Below the pieces are notes generated by a model, which ran no database searches, had not been told where the DNA came from, and saw nothing but the letters and a program-made list of their open reading frames with translations. Of a DNA stretch of 64,000 nt, positions 8,347 through 17,247 are shown piece by piece (position 1 is the stretch's first letter; each line of letters opens with the position of its first letter). Source of the stretch: Prosthecodimorpha hirschii (GTDB lineage Bacteria; Pseudomonadota; Alphaproteobacteria; Rhizobiales; Ancalomicrobiaceae). Made by a program: the position numbers and the translations under genes. The DNA is taken from contig NZ_LJYW01000001.1 in assembly GCF_001305515.1 (NCBI RefSeq), forward strand, positions 544,307 to 608,306. The letters are read 5' to 3'.

Positions 8347-9863
8347 GCCTCACCTCCACCGGCCCCGCCGCGCCGTCGTCACGGCATGTTCCGTTCCGAA
8401 AGGTCCTGATCGCCAATCGCGGCGAGATCGCCTGCCGGATCATCCGCACGCTGCGCGAGATGGGCATCGCCGCGGTGGCGGTGCATCACGCCGTCGAGGC
8501 GCGGGCCCAGCATGTCCGGCTCGCCGACGAGGCGGTCGAACTGAAGGGCGACACCCCGGTCGCGGCGCATCTGGACGTCCGTCAGATCGTCGCGGCGGCG
8601 CTCGCCACCGGAGCGGACGCGATCCATCCGGGCTACGGCTTCCTGTCCGAGAATGCCGGTTTCGCGCGCGCGGTGGCGGAGGCGGGCCTCGTCTTCGTCG
8701 GGCCGGATGCGGCCTCGATCGCGCTGATGGGCGACAAGATTTCGGCGCGCAACTTCGCCGACCAGCATGGCGTGCCGGTCGCCCCCTCGGTCATGCCGAC
8801 CGCGGATCTGGCCGATTTCGTCCGCCGCGCGGAGGCGATCGGCTTCCCGCTCCTGATCAAGGCGGCGGCCGGCGGCGGCGGCAAGGGCATGAGCATCGTC
8901 CGCTCGGCGGACGAACTGGAAGGCGCCGCGCGCATCGCCTCGAGCGAAGCGCAGCGCTATTTCGGCGACGGCCGCGTCTATGCCGAGCTCTTCGTCGAGC
9001 GGCCGCGCCATATCGAGGTGCAGGTCTTCGGCGACGGCGAGGGCGGCGCGATCCACCTGTTCGAGCGCGAATGCTCGGTGCAGCGCCGCTTCCAGAAGAT
9101 CATCGAGGAGGCGCCGGCCGCCAACCTGCCGGGCGCCCTGCGCGACGAGATCTGCGCCTCCGCCGTGCGCCTCGCCGCCGCGGCGCGCTACCGCAATGCC
9201 GGCACGGTCGAATATATCCTCGGGGCCGACGGCCGCTTCTTCTTCCTGGAGATGAACACCCGCCTCCAGGTCGAGCATCCGGTCACCGAGATGATCACCG
9301 GGCTCGACCTCGTCCGGTTGCAGCTGGAGATCGCCGCCGGCCACGGCCTGCCCTTCGGCCAGGACGCCGTGGTTGCCCGCGGCCATGCCGTCGAGTGCCG
9401 CATCTGCGCCGAGAATCCGGAGCGCGACTTCCTGCCCGAGACCGGCACCATCCAGCATCTGGCCGTGCCCGAAGCCTCCTATCTGCGCTTCGAGAACGCG
9501 CTCGACCGCGGCCAGAAGGTAACGGCCGACTTCGATCCGATGCTTGCCAAGCTGGTCGCCCATGGCGCCGACCGGACCGCGGCGATCGACCGGTCGATCG
9601 CCGCACTGGGCGATCTGGCGCTGTTCGGGGTCACGACCAACACCGACTATCTGGCCCGGGTGCTCGACCACCCGGCCTTCCGCGCCGGCGATCTTCATAC
9701 CGGCTTCGTGGTCGAGCACCGCGACGCGCTGGCCGCCCGCGAACCCGAAACCGGCCGGCTCCACGCCGCCCTGATCGCCGCGGCTTTGGGCCTGCGCGAA
9801 TTCCGTTCGCTCGTCCTCGACGTGCCGGAACCGCACGCCTCGATCGGCGCCTGGAGGAACTGA
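8343..9863 (+). CDS. Biotin carboxylase subunit of an acyl-CoA carboxylase
   Basis: This 506-residue protein is an ATP-grasp biotin carboxylase. It shows [24 protein letters not shown], the glycine-rich ATP loop [11 protein letters not shown], and [14 protein letters not shown] with the catalytic Glu/Asn/Arg set. It is about 55 residues longer than AccC and ends in GAWRN, much like the end of the BC part of methylcrotonyl- or geranyl-CoA carboxylase alpha subunits. The biotin domain is encoded separately by the next gene, in another reading frame. It carboxylates the biotin of that partner, for transfer by the carboxyltransferase at 10377. Confidence 0.92.
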   Translation: MSLTSTGPAAPSSRHVPFRKVLIANRGEIACRIIRTLREMGIAAVAVHHAVEARAQHVRLADEAVELKGDTPVAAHLDVRQIVAAALATGADAIHPGYGFLSENAGFARAVAEAGLVFVGPDAASIALMGDKISARNFADQHGVPVAPSVMPTADLADFVRRAEAIGFPLLIKAAAGGGGKGMSIVRSADELEGAARIASSEAQRYFGDGRVYAELFVERPRHIEVQVFGDGEGGAIHLFERECSVQRRFQKIIEEAPAANLPGALRDEICASAVRLAAAARYRNAGTVEYILGADGRFFFLEMNTRLQVEHPVTEMITGLDLVRLQLEIAAGHGLPFGQDAVVARGHAVECRICAENPERDFLPETGTIQHLAVPEASYLRFENALDRGQKVTADFDPMLAKLVAHGADRTAAIDRSIAALGDLALFGVTTNTDYLARVLDHPAFRAGDLHTGFVVEHRDALAAREPETGRLHAALIAAALGLREFRSLVLDVPEPHASIGAWRN

Positions 9864-9865
9864 CC

Positions 9866-10372
9866 ATGACCTTCAAGATCATGATCGACGGCCAGGTCCA
9901 CGGCGTCGCGATCCTGGCCCGGCGCCCGCATCTCATCGTCGAGATCGGCGGCCACCGCTACCGGGTCGAAGATCTCTGCGACGGCCGGTCCGGCCCGCAG
10001 AGCCTGCGCATCGACGGGCAGCCGGTCGCCTTCACCCGCGCGCCCGGCGCCGGCGGCGGCGTCGATGTCCGCCTGGACGGACGCACCTACGAGGCACGCC
10101 CCTTCGACCCGGCCGCCGAGGCGGCGGCGAGCGGCGCCGGTTCCGACCGCGTCCGGGCACCGATGCCCGGCGCCGTCGTGGTCGTGCACAAGCAGGCCGG
10201 CGACGCCGTCCGCCGCGGCGAGGCGATCATCACCATCGAGAGCATGAAGCTGCAGATGGCCCTCGCCGCCCCGCGCGACGGCCTCCTGGCCGAGGTCGCG
10301 GTGCGCGAGGGCGACGTTTTCGACAAGGATGCCGTCCTGGCGCGATTGCAGCCGGCGGCCGAGGAGCGTTGA
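9866..10372 (+). CDS. Biotin carboxyl carrier subunit with BT-like linker domain
   Basis: This 168-residue protein ends in a biotinyl domain with the attachment motif ESMKL; Lys is in the MK pair near residue 126. The first 80 or so residues form a small beta-rich domain that looks like the BT (BC-CT interaction) domain of methylcrotonyl-CoA carboxylase alpha. The pair BC plus this protein therefore equals one MccA/AtuF-type subunit cut in two. CTGGAGGA precedes the ATG by about eight bases, and only two bases separate it from the BC stop. The split is seen in the sequence; its functional meaning is not known. Confidence 0.88.
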   Translation: MTFKIMIDGQVHGVAILARRPHLIVEIGGHRYRVEDLCDGRSGPQSLRIDGQPVAFTRAPGAGGGVDVRLDGRTYEARPFDPAAEAAASGAGSDRVRAPMPGAVVVVHKQAGDAVRRGEAIITIESMKLQMALAAPRDGLLAEVAVREGDVFDKDAVLARLQPAAEER

Positions 10373-10376
10373 CCCC

Positions 10377-11984
10377 ATGCGACGGATCGAATCCTCCATC
10401 AACACCGCCTCGGCCGAGTTCCGCCGCAACGAGGCGCACAACCGGCGCCTGGTCGCGGAGTTCCGCGAGAAGCAGGAGGCCGCCCGCCATCTCAGGCCGC
10501 CGCGCGATCTCGACCGGCTCGCCCGGCAGAAGAAGCTGACCCCGCGCCAGCGGATCGAGAAGCTGCTCGATCCGGGCACGCCGTTCCTGGAACTGTCCTC
10601 GCTCGCCGCCAATATGGCCTATGGCGGCGAGGCGCCGTCGGCGAGCTCCATCGTCGGCATCGGCATCGTCTCCGGCCGGGAGGTGGTCGTGCGCGCCGAC
10701 GATCCGACCGTGAAGGGCGGCGCCTGGTATCCGCTGACGGCGAAGAAGATCGTGCGGGCGCTCGACATCGCCATGGAGAACCGCCTGCCGGTCGTGCATC
10801 TGTGCGATTCCGCCGGCGGCTTCCTGCAGCTGCAAAGCCAAGTCTTCCCCGACCGCTACATGGCCGGCCGCATCTTCCGCAACCAGTCGCTCCTGTCCAA
10901 GATGGGCGTCAAGCAGTTGTCGCTGGTGTTCGGCCATTGCACCGCGGGCGGCGCCTACATTCCGGGTCTCTCGGACTATAGCGTGATCGTGCGCGGCACC
11001 GGTGCGGTGTTCCTGGGCGGGCCGCCGCTGGTCAAGGCGGCGACCGGCGAGGATGTCTCGGTCGAGGATCTCGGCGGCGCCGAGATGCATACCAGCGTGT
11101 CCGGCACCTGCGACTATCCCGCCGACAGCGAGGAGCACGCCATCGCGATCGGCCGCGAGATCGTCTCGCAATGGGACCGGTCGGAGCGCTGGGCACTGCA
11201 GCGCGAGGCCCCGGAGGATCCGTTCTACGATCCGCAGGACATCTACGGGATCGTGCCCGACGACATCAAGAAGGCCTTCGACATGCGCGAGATCATCGCC
11301 CGCATGGTCGACGGCAGCCGCTTCCACGAGTACCAGCCCAACTACGGCACCACGCTGGTCTGCGGCTATGCCAACATCTGGGGCTACAAGGTCGGCATCC
11401 TGGCCAACAACGGCGTGCTGTTCAACGACAGCTCGCTCAAGGGCGCGCATTTCATCGAGCTCTGCAATCAGAACAACACGCCCCTGGTCTTCCTGCAGAA
11501 CATCACCGGCTACATGGTCGGCCGCGAATACGAGCGCCGCGGCATCACCAAGGACGGCGCCAAGATGATCATGGCGCAGAGCTGCTCGCGGGTGCCGAAA
11601 TTCACCGTGATGTGCAACGGCTCCTTCGGCGCCGGCAATTACGGCATGTGCGGGCGCGCCTTCGACGGCCGCTTCCTGTTCGCCTGGCCGAACCACCAGA
11701 TCGGCGTCATGGGCGGCGATCAGGCCGCCAACACGCTGGCCGAGGTCAAGGCGAACCAGATGAAGCGGGCCGGCGGGACCGTCGATCAGGCGGCCGTCGA
11801 TCAGGTCTGGGAGGAGACGCGCAAGGCCTACCAGGAACAGCTCTCCGCCTACTACTCGACCTCGGAACTGTGGGACGACGGCATCATCGATCCGGTCGAC
11901 ACCCGCAACGCCCTCGCCGTCGCCCTCTCGGCTTCCCTCAATGCCCCGCTCGGACCTCCGGGCTACGGCGTCTTCAGGTTCTGA
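10377..11984 (+). CDS. Acyl-CoA carboxyltransferase beta subunit
   Basis: This 535-residue protein has two crotonase-like halves, as in MccB, AtuC and PccB. Recognisable segments are LTPRQRIEKLLDPGTPF, GHCTAGGAYIPGLSDYS, FLGGPPLVKAATGEDVS, and the C-terminal MGGDQAANTLAEV. The region around residues 140-190 differs from what I recall of methylcrotonyl-CoA and geranyl-CoA carboxylases: SAGGFLQLQSQVFPDR, then YMAGRIFRNQSLLSKMGVKQ. This suggests a distinct branch and possibly a different acyl group. It starts five bases after the BCCP stop and is part of the same operon. Confidence 0.9.
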   Translation: MRRIESSINTASAEFRRNEAHNRRLVAEFREKQEAARHLRPPRDLDRLARQKKLTPRQRIEKLLDPGTPFLELSSLAANMAYGGEAPSASSIVGIGIVSGREVVVRADDPTVKGGAWYPLTAKKIVRALDIAMENRLPVVHLCDSAGGFLQLQSQVFPDRYMAGRIFRNQSLLSKMGVKQLSLVFGHCTAGGAYIPGLSDYSVIVRGTGAVFLGGPPLVKAATGEDVSVEDLGGAEMHTSVSGTCDYPADSEEHAIAIGREIVSQWDRSERWALQREAPEDPFYDPQDIYGIVPDDIKKAFDMREIIARMVDGSRFHEYQPNYGTTLVCGYANIWGYKVGILANNGVLFNDSSLKGAHFIELCNQNNTPLVFLQNITGYMVGREYERRGITKDGAKMIMAQSCSRVPKFTVMCNGSFGAGNYGMCGRAFDGRFLFAWPNHQIGVMGGDQAANTLAEVKANQMKRAGGTVDQAAVDQVWEETRKAYQEQLSAYYSTSELWDDGIIDPVDTRNALAVALSASLNAPLGPPGYGVFRF

Positions 11985-11986
11985 GC

Positions 11987-12595
11987 ATGTCCGAACCGAT
12001 CCGCCTCTACTTCGACTTCGCCTCGCCCTATGCCTATTTCGCCCTCGACCCGCTGGCCGAGCTGGCGGCACGCCACGGTCGGACGCTGGAACTGCGGCCG
12101 ATCCTGCTGTGGGCGGTCTTCAAGGGCCAGGGCGTCGGCAATCCGCTCGAGAAGCCGGCCCGGCGCGCCTATTTCGACCTGGACGTGCCGCGCTCGGCCG
12201 CCTTCCACGGCGTTCCGTTCCGCATGCCGGATCCCCTGCAGATCTCGGCCCATCTCGCCGCGCGGCTGCATCACGCCGCGATCGCCGAGCGTCCCGACCT
12301 GGCGCTGCCGCTCGCCCGCGACATCTTCCGTGCCTTCTTCGTCGATGGCCTCAATATAGCCGATCGGGCAGTGCTGGCCGGCCTGCCGAGCGTGCTAGCC
12401 TTCGGCGCAGAAGCGGTTCAGGCGATGATCGACGGAGCCGACGGTCGCGGCCGGCTGGCGGCGGCGATCGAGGAGGCGGCCGGCATCGGCGTGATCGGCT
12501 CGCCCTATGCGGTCGTCGACGGCGAGGGCTTCTTCGGGGCCGACCGGCTGCCGCAGATCGACTGGCGGCTCGGCGGCGGCAAAACCCCGGCGTGA
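11987..12595 (+). CDS. DsbA/HCCA-isomerase family protein
   Basis: This 202-residue protein of the thioredoxin-like 2-hydroxychromene-2-carboxylate isomerase group begins YFDFASPYAYFALDPL, the usual Ser-Pro-Tyr motif in place of CxxC. An all-helical insert follows, then GIGVIGSPYAVVDGEGFFGADRLP, the cis-Pro and C-terminal strand. Members act with glutathione on isomerisation of aromatic catabolites, but many have no known substrate. The start is two bases after the carboxyltransferase stop, so it belongs to the operon, though nothing shows that an aromatic compound is involved. Confidence 0.83.
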   Translation: MSEPIRLYFDFASPYAYFALDPLAELAARHGRTLELRPILLWAVFKGQGVGNPLEKPARRAYFDLDVPRSAAFHGVPFRMPDPLQISAHLAARLHHAAIAERPDLALPLARDIFRAFFVDGLNIADRAVLAGLPSVLAFGAEAVQAMIDGADGRGRLAAAIEEAAGIGVIGSPYAVVDGEGFFGADRLPQIDWRLGGGKTPA

Positions 12596-12609
12596 GGGAA
12601 AGAGGCGTG

Positions 12610-13251
12610 ATGAGCGAGGCGGACGGAAACGCGGCGTTGCAGCCGACGGCCTTCATCGATTCGCAGTCCGAGCCGGTTCGCGACTTCGTGGACCGGCATG
12701 CCGGCACGGGCAGCGACCGCGAGCGGGCGATCCGCCTCTACTACGCGATGCGCGACGCCATCCCCTACGACATGCGCCATTTCGGCATCGAGCCGCATCT
12801 CTTCGTCGCCTCCAACGTGCTGGCGGCGCCGGCGGCCTTCTGCGTGCCGAAGGCGATCGCGCTCGCCGCAACCGCGCGGGCCGCCGGCATTCCGGCCCGG
12901 ATCGGCTTCGCCGACGTGCGCAACCATCTCTCGACGCCGCGCATGCTCGAACTGATCGGCACCGACGTGTTCTACTGGCACGCCTTCACGGTGCTGCATC
13001 TGGACGGACAATGGGTCAAGGCGACGCCGGCCTTCGATCTGGCCTTCTGCCGGAAGTTCAACGTCAAGCCGCTCGATTTCGACGGCCGCAGCGACTCGAT
13101 CTTCCACGAATTCGATCCCGACGGTCGCCGGCACATGGACTATGTGCTCGACCGCGGCAGCTACGACGACATGCCGATCGAGACCTTCGCGGCCGAGATG
13201 CGGTCCCACTATCCACGCCTGGTCGCCGCCTCGATCGCCGAGCGGACCTGA
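12610..13251 (+). CDS. Transglutaminase-like superfamily protein
   Basis: This 213-residue protein has the transglutaminase-like core: Cys in AFCVPKAIALAATARAAG, His in YWHAFTVLHLDGQW, and Asp in ATPAFDLAFC, giving a plausible Cys-His-Asp triad. An in-frame GTG lies just before the ATG at 12610; the ATG with upstream AAAGAGG was preferred. Family members cleave or transfer amide or ester bonds. Its place between the isomerase-like gene and a thiolase is unusual and does not reveal the substrate. Confidence 0.75.
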   Translation: MSEADGNAALQPTAFIDSQSEPVRDFVDRHAGTGSDRERAIRLYYAMRDAIPYDMRHFGIEPHLFVASNVLAAPAAFCVPKAIALAATARAAGIPARIGFADVRNHLSTPRMLELIGTDVFYWHAFTVLHLDGQWVKATPAFDLAFCRKFNVKPLDFDGRSDSIFHEFDPDGRRHMDYVLDRGSYDDMPIETFAAEMRSHYPRLVAASIAERT

Positions 13252-13288
13252 ACCGCGGCACGAAAACGACAGACTCAGGAGGGGCGGA

Positions 13289-14470
13289 ATGACCGAACAT
13301 GTGGTGATCGTCGGCGCGGCACGGACCGCGATCGGCAGTTTCGGCGGCAGTCTTTCGGGCGAGACCCCGGCCGGGCTCGGCGCCAAGGTGGCGGCGGAAG
13401 CGCTGAAGCGCGCGAAGGTCGAAGCCGACCAGGTCGGCCATGTCGTCTTCGGCAACGTCATCCCGACCGGACCGCAGGACGCCTATCTGGCCCGCGTCGC
13501 CGGCATTGAGGCCGGCATCCCGAAATCGACCCCGGCCATGACGCTGAACCGGCTCTGCGGCAGCGGCGTGCAGGCGATCGTCTCCGCGGCGCAATCGATC
13601 ATGCTCGGCGATGTCGAGGTCGCCGTGGCGGGCGGCGCGGAGGTGATGAGCCGGGCGCCGCACTATCTGAATTCCGGGCGCTTCGGCCAGCGGCTCGGCG
13701 ACACCACGCTCGCCGACGGGTTGACCGGCGTGCTGACCGACCCGTTCGGCAGCGGCATCATGGGCATCACGGCCGAGAACGTCGCCGAGAAATGGGGCAT
13801 TTCGCGCGCCGAGCAGGACGCCTTCGCGGCCGAGAGCCAGCGCCGCGCGGCGGCCTCGCTCGCCGACGGCCGCTTCGCCGACCAGATCCTCCCGGTCGAG
13901 GTGCAGAAGGGCCGCGCCACCGTCGCCTTTGCGGTCGACGAATATCCCAAGCCCGAGACCACGGCCGAAAGCCTCGCCAAGCTGCCGACCGTCTTCAAGA
14001 AGGGCGGCACCGTCACGGCCGGCAACGCCTCCGGCATCAACGACGGCGCCGGCGCGGTGGTGCTGACCTCCGAGCGCCGCGCGGCCGCCGCCGGGCTGAC
14101 CCCGCTCGCCCGGATCATCGGTTATGCCCATGCCGGCGTCGAGCCGGGCCTGATGGGCATCGGCCCGGTGCCGGCGGTGCGCAGCCTGCTCGCCCGGACC
14201 GGCCTGACCATCGAGGATTTCGACCTGGTCGAATCGAACGAGGCCTTCGCGGCCCAGGCGCTGGCCGTCTCCCGCGATCTCGGATTCGATCCCGCGAAGA
14301 CCAACCCGGACGGCGGTGCCATCGCGCTCGGCCATCCGGTCGGCGCCACCGGGGCCATCCTGACCGTGAAGGCGATCTCGCATCTCAACCGCACCGGCGG
14401 CCGCCGGGCGCTGATCACCATGTGCATCGGCGGCGGCCAGGGCATCGCACTGGCGATCGAGCGGATCTGA
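13289..14470 (+). CDS. Acetyl-CoA acetyltransferase (thiolase)
   Basis: This 393-residue thiolase has the acyl-binding Cys in LNRLCGSGVQA near residue 90. It also has ESNEAFAAQ, GGAIALGHPVGATGA with the catalytic His, and the C-terminal MCIGGGQG Cys. It catalyses reversible acetyl transfer between acyl-CoAs, either closing a beta-oxidation round or condensing acetyl-CoA. CAGGAGGGG precedes the ATG at 13289. It is the last gene of the plus-strand operon that begins with the enoyl-CoA hydratase, which fits a final cleavage step. Confidence 0.93.
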   Translation: MTEHVVIVGAARTAIGSFGGSLSGETPAGLGAKVAAEALKRAKVEADQVGHVVFGNVIPTGPQDAYLARVAGIEAGIPKSTPAMTLNRLCGSGVQAIVSAAQSIMLGDVEVAVAGGAEVMSRAPHYLNSGRFGQRLGDTTLADGLTGVLTDPFGSGIMGITAENVAEKWGISRAEQDAFAAESQRRAAASLADGRFADQILPVEVQKGRATVAFAVDEYPKPETTAESLAKLPTVFKKGGTVTAGNASGINDGAGAVVLTSERRAAAAGLTPLARIIGYAHAGVEPGLMGIGPVPAVRSLLARTGLTIEDFDLVESNEAFAAQALAVSRDLGFDPAKTNPDGGAIALGHPVGATGAILTVKAISHLNRTGGRRALITMCIGGGQGIALAIERI

Positions 14471-14510
14471 GCCCGCGTCTTCCGGCGCCGGACCGACATC
14501 CGGCGCGGGC
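14471..14510. terminator. GC-rich hairpin between convergent thiolase and peptidase genes
   Basis: GCCCGCG (14471-14477) can pair with CGCGGGC (14504-14510), with further CCGG pairing inside. It starts directly after the thiolase stop and lies between two convergent genes. There is no T-tract, so intrinsic termination is only a possibility. Confidence 0.35.
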
Positions 14511-14534
14511 GGGCATTCGGCGCCCGGGGGCAGG

Positions 14535-16358
14535 TCAGGCCCCGGGCAGAAGTCCGGTGCCCGAAACCGCCTGCCAGGCCCGGTAGGCGGCCAGCACCGT
14601 CGCCTTCTGCACGGCGACGCCGCGGCGATAGGCGTCGCCGCGGATGGTCTCGTCGGGATATTCGGTGATCAGCGTGACCGGCACCACGCCGCGATCGTCG
14701 GCGGAGACGTGGCACGGCAGGCCGTTGACCATGCGGACATCGACGGCGCCGGCATAAAATTCGAACTGCCGCCTCTGCGCCGCGATCCAGGCGACCAACC
14801 CGTCGAGCGCGGCGAGGTCCCGCGTCACCCGGTCGAGCAGCGCCTCGGCCGCCCCCGCCCATCCGGCATGATGGCGCAGGATCAGGAAGAAGCCCTTCGG
14901 GATGGTCCAGAGCGCGAAGTTGCGCGGGATATAGCCGGTCAGCGGCCGCGTCCATTCATGCGCCGGGTAGCCGTGCAGGTTGACATGCAGCCGCGCGCCC
15001 GAGCGCCGGACGGCCTCATGGCGGATCGCCGTCTCGTAGAGCCCGGTGCCGTCCGGCCCGGCCTCGCGATATTCGAGATCGTCGCCGAGGGCGGTATAGC
15101 GGGCGGCATGGTGCATGTGGGCAGGTTGCTCGCGGCACAGCCGTCGGTGCAGCGCATGGCCGTCCGGGTTCTCAAGCGGGCAAAGCGTGAAATGCCGCTC
15201 CGGCCAGGGGGCCATCACGCGCGCCGCGGCGAGCGCGCCGGCGATGCCGGTGGTCTCGTTGGCGTGCTGAGCGGCGGAGATCATCACGGCCGCATCCGAA
15301 CCGGCGACATGGCGCGCCCAGACCGTACGCCCGGCCCGGCTGGCGACGTGGAACGCGGTGCCGCCGAGCCGGTCGAGTTCGGCCGCGATGGTTGCCGGCG
15401 ACGGCGGGCCGTCGTCGGCCTCGTCGAAACGGCCGGGCGCCTCCGCTGCGTCGGCCGCGAAGGACCGGAGCGCGACCTCTAATCCCGGCGGGCCGGCCCC
15501 GACCGACACCTCCGGCACGATCTGGCCCGGCTTCAGCCGCCGGTCGCCGGGCGCGCGCCCGGACCGGGCGCCGAACCATTCCAGGATCGAGAAATAGAGA
15601 TCCTCGTGCATAGCCTCGGCGAGGCTCAGGCTCTCGTGGCCGACGCCGAGCGGCGCGTCGGCCGCGGGGATGCGGACGCGTAGGAGCAGCTCCTCGAAAT
15701 GGGGCTCGGCCTCCGGCCAGGGATGGCCGGCCACCGCCGCCATGGCCGCCGCGAACAGCGTCTCGTAGTCGGTCGCGAGCCGAGCGCCCGGCGGGTCTCC
15801 GGTCTTATCCCGAGCCCCGCCGTCCTCCTCGTCATTGGCCCCCGCCCCGTCCCTGTCCTCGCCGCCTGCCGGCGCCGGTATCCGCCGCAGCCAGCCGGTC
15901 GGCGTCAGACACTCGGTGCCGAGATGGTCGACGGCGATCCGATTCGGGGCGAACACGCGATGATGCTCGATCCCGCCGTCCCGCTCGATCTCTACGCGGT
16001 ATTTCAGGTCCTCTCCCGGCGGGAGCGGCTCCAGGCGCACCGGGATCGGCGCCAGCATGGCGGCAACCGGATAGGCCTCGAGCCGGAAGCGGGCCTCGGG
16101 CGCGGCCGGGTGGACCGGATACCGGACCGTGACACCGCGGCAGCCGGAGAGTTCCAGTTCCTCGCGAAAGAAGGTTACGAGAGGCTTGTAGGCACTCCGG
16201 AATCGGGCCATGCCGCCGGCCTCGGCGACCTGCCGTTCCGCAGCCCGACGCGCCGCCGCATCGTCGAAGGTCCAGGCCTCGATCGTCTCACCCGGCCGGG
16301 CTTCGGCGACCAGCCGATCGAGCGTGCGGGCGAAGGTCTGCCGGAAGGGAAGCGGCAT
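14535..16358 (-). CDS. M14-type zinc carboxypeptidase-like protein
   Basis: The C-terminal half of this 607-residue protein has the zinc-peptidase pattern of the M14 family: an HxxE pair in AQHANETTG, then NPDGHALHRR, then a further His in HVNLHGYPAHEW. The first 300 residues are a less conserved, partly acidic and low-complexity region that I do not recognise. No signal peptide is evident, so it is probably cytoplasmic. It could trim peptides or cleave N-acyl amino acids, as some M14 relatives do. The ATG at 16358 has only a weak ribosome site. It follows the GntR gene on the same strand, 106 bases downstream. Confidence 0.7.
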   Translation of the reverse strand: MPLPFRQTFARTLDRLVAEARPGETIEAWTFDDAAARRAAERQVAEAGGMARFRSAYKPLVTFFREELELSGCRGVTVRYPVHPAAPEARFRLEAYPVAAMLAPIPVRLEPLPPGEDLKYRVEIERDGGIEHHRVFAPNRIAVDHLGTECLTPTGWLRRIPAPAGGEDRDGAGANDEEDGGARDKTGDPPGARLATDYETLFAAAMAAVAGHPWPEAEPHFEELLLRVRIPAADAPLGVGHESLSLAEAMHEDLYFSILEWFGARSGRAPGDRRLKPGQIVPEVSVGAGPPGLEVALRSFAADAAEAPGRFDEADDGPPSPATIAAELDRLGGTAFHVASRAGRTVWARHVAGSDAAVMISAAQHANETTGIAGALAAARVMAPWPERHFTLCPLENPDGHALHRRLCREQPAHMHHAARYTALGDDLEYREAGPDGTGLYETAIRHEAVRRSGARLHVNLHGYPAHEWTRPLTGYIPRNFALWTIPKGFFLILRHHAGWAGAAEALLDRVTRDLAALDGLVAWIAAQRRQFEFYAGAVDVRMVNGLPCHVSADDRGVVPVTLITEYPDETIRGDAYRRGVAVQKATVLAAYRAWQAVSGTGLLPGA

Positions 16359-16464
16359 GGCGGCCCCGCGCTGGTTTCGGTTGGCCTCGACACTAATGCC
16401 CCTGACGAGGGCTTGGGAATGCCGGATGCGGCGCATCCCACAGGCACGGACGAGACGGCTCGGC

Positions 16465-17145
16465 TCACCCGCGGCGCGTCGAGCGCTCCTCGTAGAGCCG
16501 GACCGCGCGGAGCATGTTGGCCATCGCCTCGTGCAGATGCCTGTGCAATGCCTCGGCAGCCTCCTGCGGGCGGCCTTCGGCGATCGCATCCACGATCGCC
16601 GCATGTTCCCCGATCGCGCTTGCATAGGAATCGTTGCGGCAGACCAGCACCGTATGGGTCTGACAGAGCAGCTTCGCGTGCCAGGCGCTGACCGTCTCGT
16701 TGTCGGCCGCCGCGACGAGCGTCTCGTGGAATTCGCGGTCGAGCGCCAGCGCCATCTGCAGGTCGTCCAGCGTGCCCCCCTCCGCGTGGCGCGCATGGAG
16801 AGTGAGATTGCGCCGCAGGCTGGCGACCATTTCGCCGGTGATGCCGCCCGACACGAAGGCATTCAGCAGCGAAGGCGGCTCGATCATCATGCGCGCCTCG
16901 CACAATTCCTCGACCACGCGCGCCGTGAAGCGGCGCACGAAGGCGCCCTTGCGCAACGGGCTTTCGACGAGCCCATCGGCCTCCAGCCGGATCAGCGCCT
17001 CCTTGATCGGCGTCGGGCTGATGTCCAGGTCGACCGCCAGTTCCTCCGGCAGCAGCCGGCGTCCACCGCCGAGGCGGCCGGACAGGATCCGGTCGCGCAG
17101 TTCCGTATAGGCCCGGTCGGCTAGGGTGGCTCTGCTCAGGCTCAC
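16465..17145 (-). CDS. GntR family regulator, FadR/FCD type
   Basis: This 226-residue protein has an N-terminal winged helix (ELRDRILSGRLGGGRRL, then PTPIKEALIRLEADGLV) and a helical FCD ligand-binding domain ending HRHLHEAMANML. It starts with GTG at 17145, preceded by GAGGAG at six bases. It is divergent from an enolase-superfamily gene, with 102 bases between the starts. FCD regulators often control sugar-acid or carboxylate catabolism, so it probably controls that gene and the downstream peptidase-like gene. The divergent gap contains a short AT-rich stretch (around 17173-17197). Confidence 0.87.
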   Translation of the reverse strand: MSLSRATLADRAYTELRDRILSGRLGGGRRLLPEELAVDLDISPTPIKEALIRLEADGLVESPLRKGAFVRRFTARVVEELCEARMMIEPPSLLNAFVSGGITGEMVASLRRNLTLHARHAEGGTLDDLQMALALDREFHETLVAAADNETVSAWHAKLLCQTHTVLVCRNDSYASAIGEHAAIVDAIAEGRPQEAAEALHRHLHEAMANMLRAVRLYEERSTRRG

Positions 17146-17247
17146 GGCGATCTCCTCGTCTGCCCATGAAAGTAGAAAACAGAAAATTTTTTATTGCCAA
17201 GCCCCGCGGCCGATGTTTCTCTCCGGCAAAATGGAGTGCGCCTCGCC

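Noticed and set aside
13142-13288. Upstream extension of the thiolase gene
   Set aside because: The frame is open, but the strong CAGGAGG site decides for the ATG at 13289, and the extension overlaps the transglutaminase-like gene.
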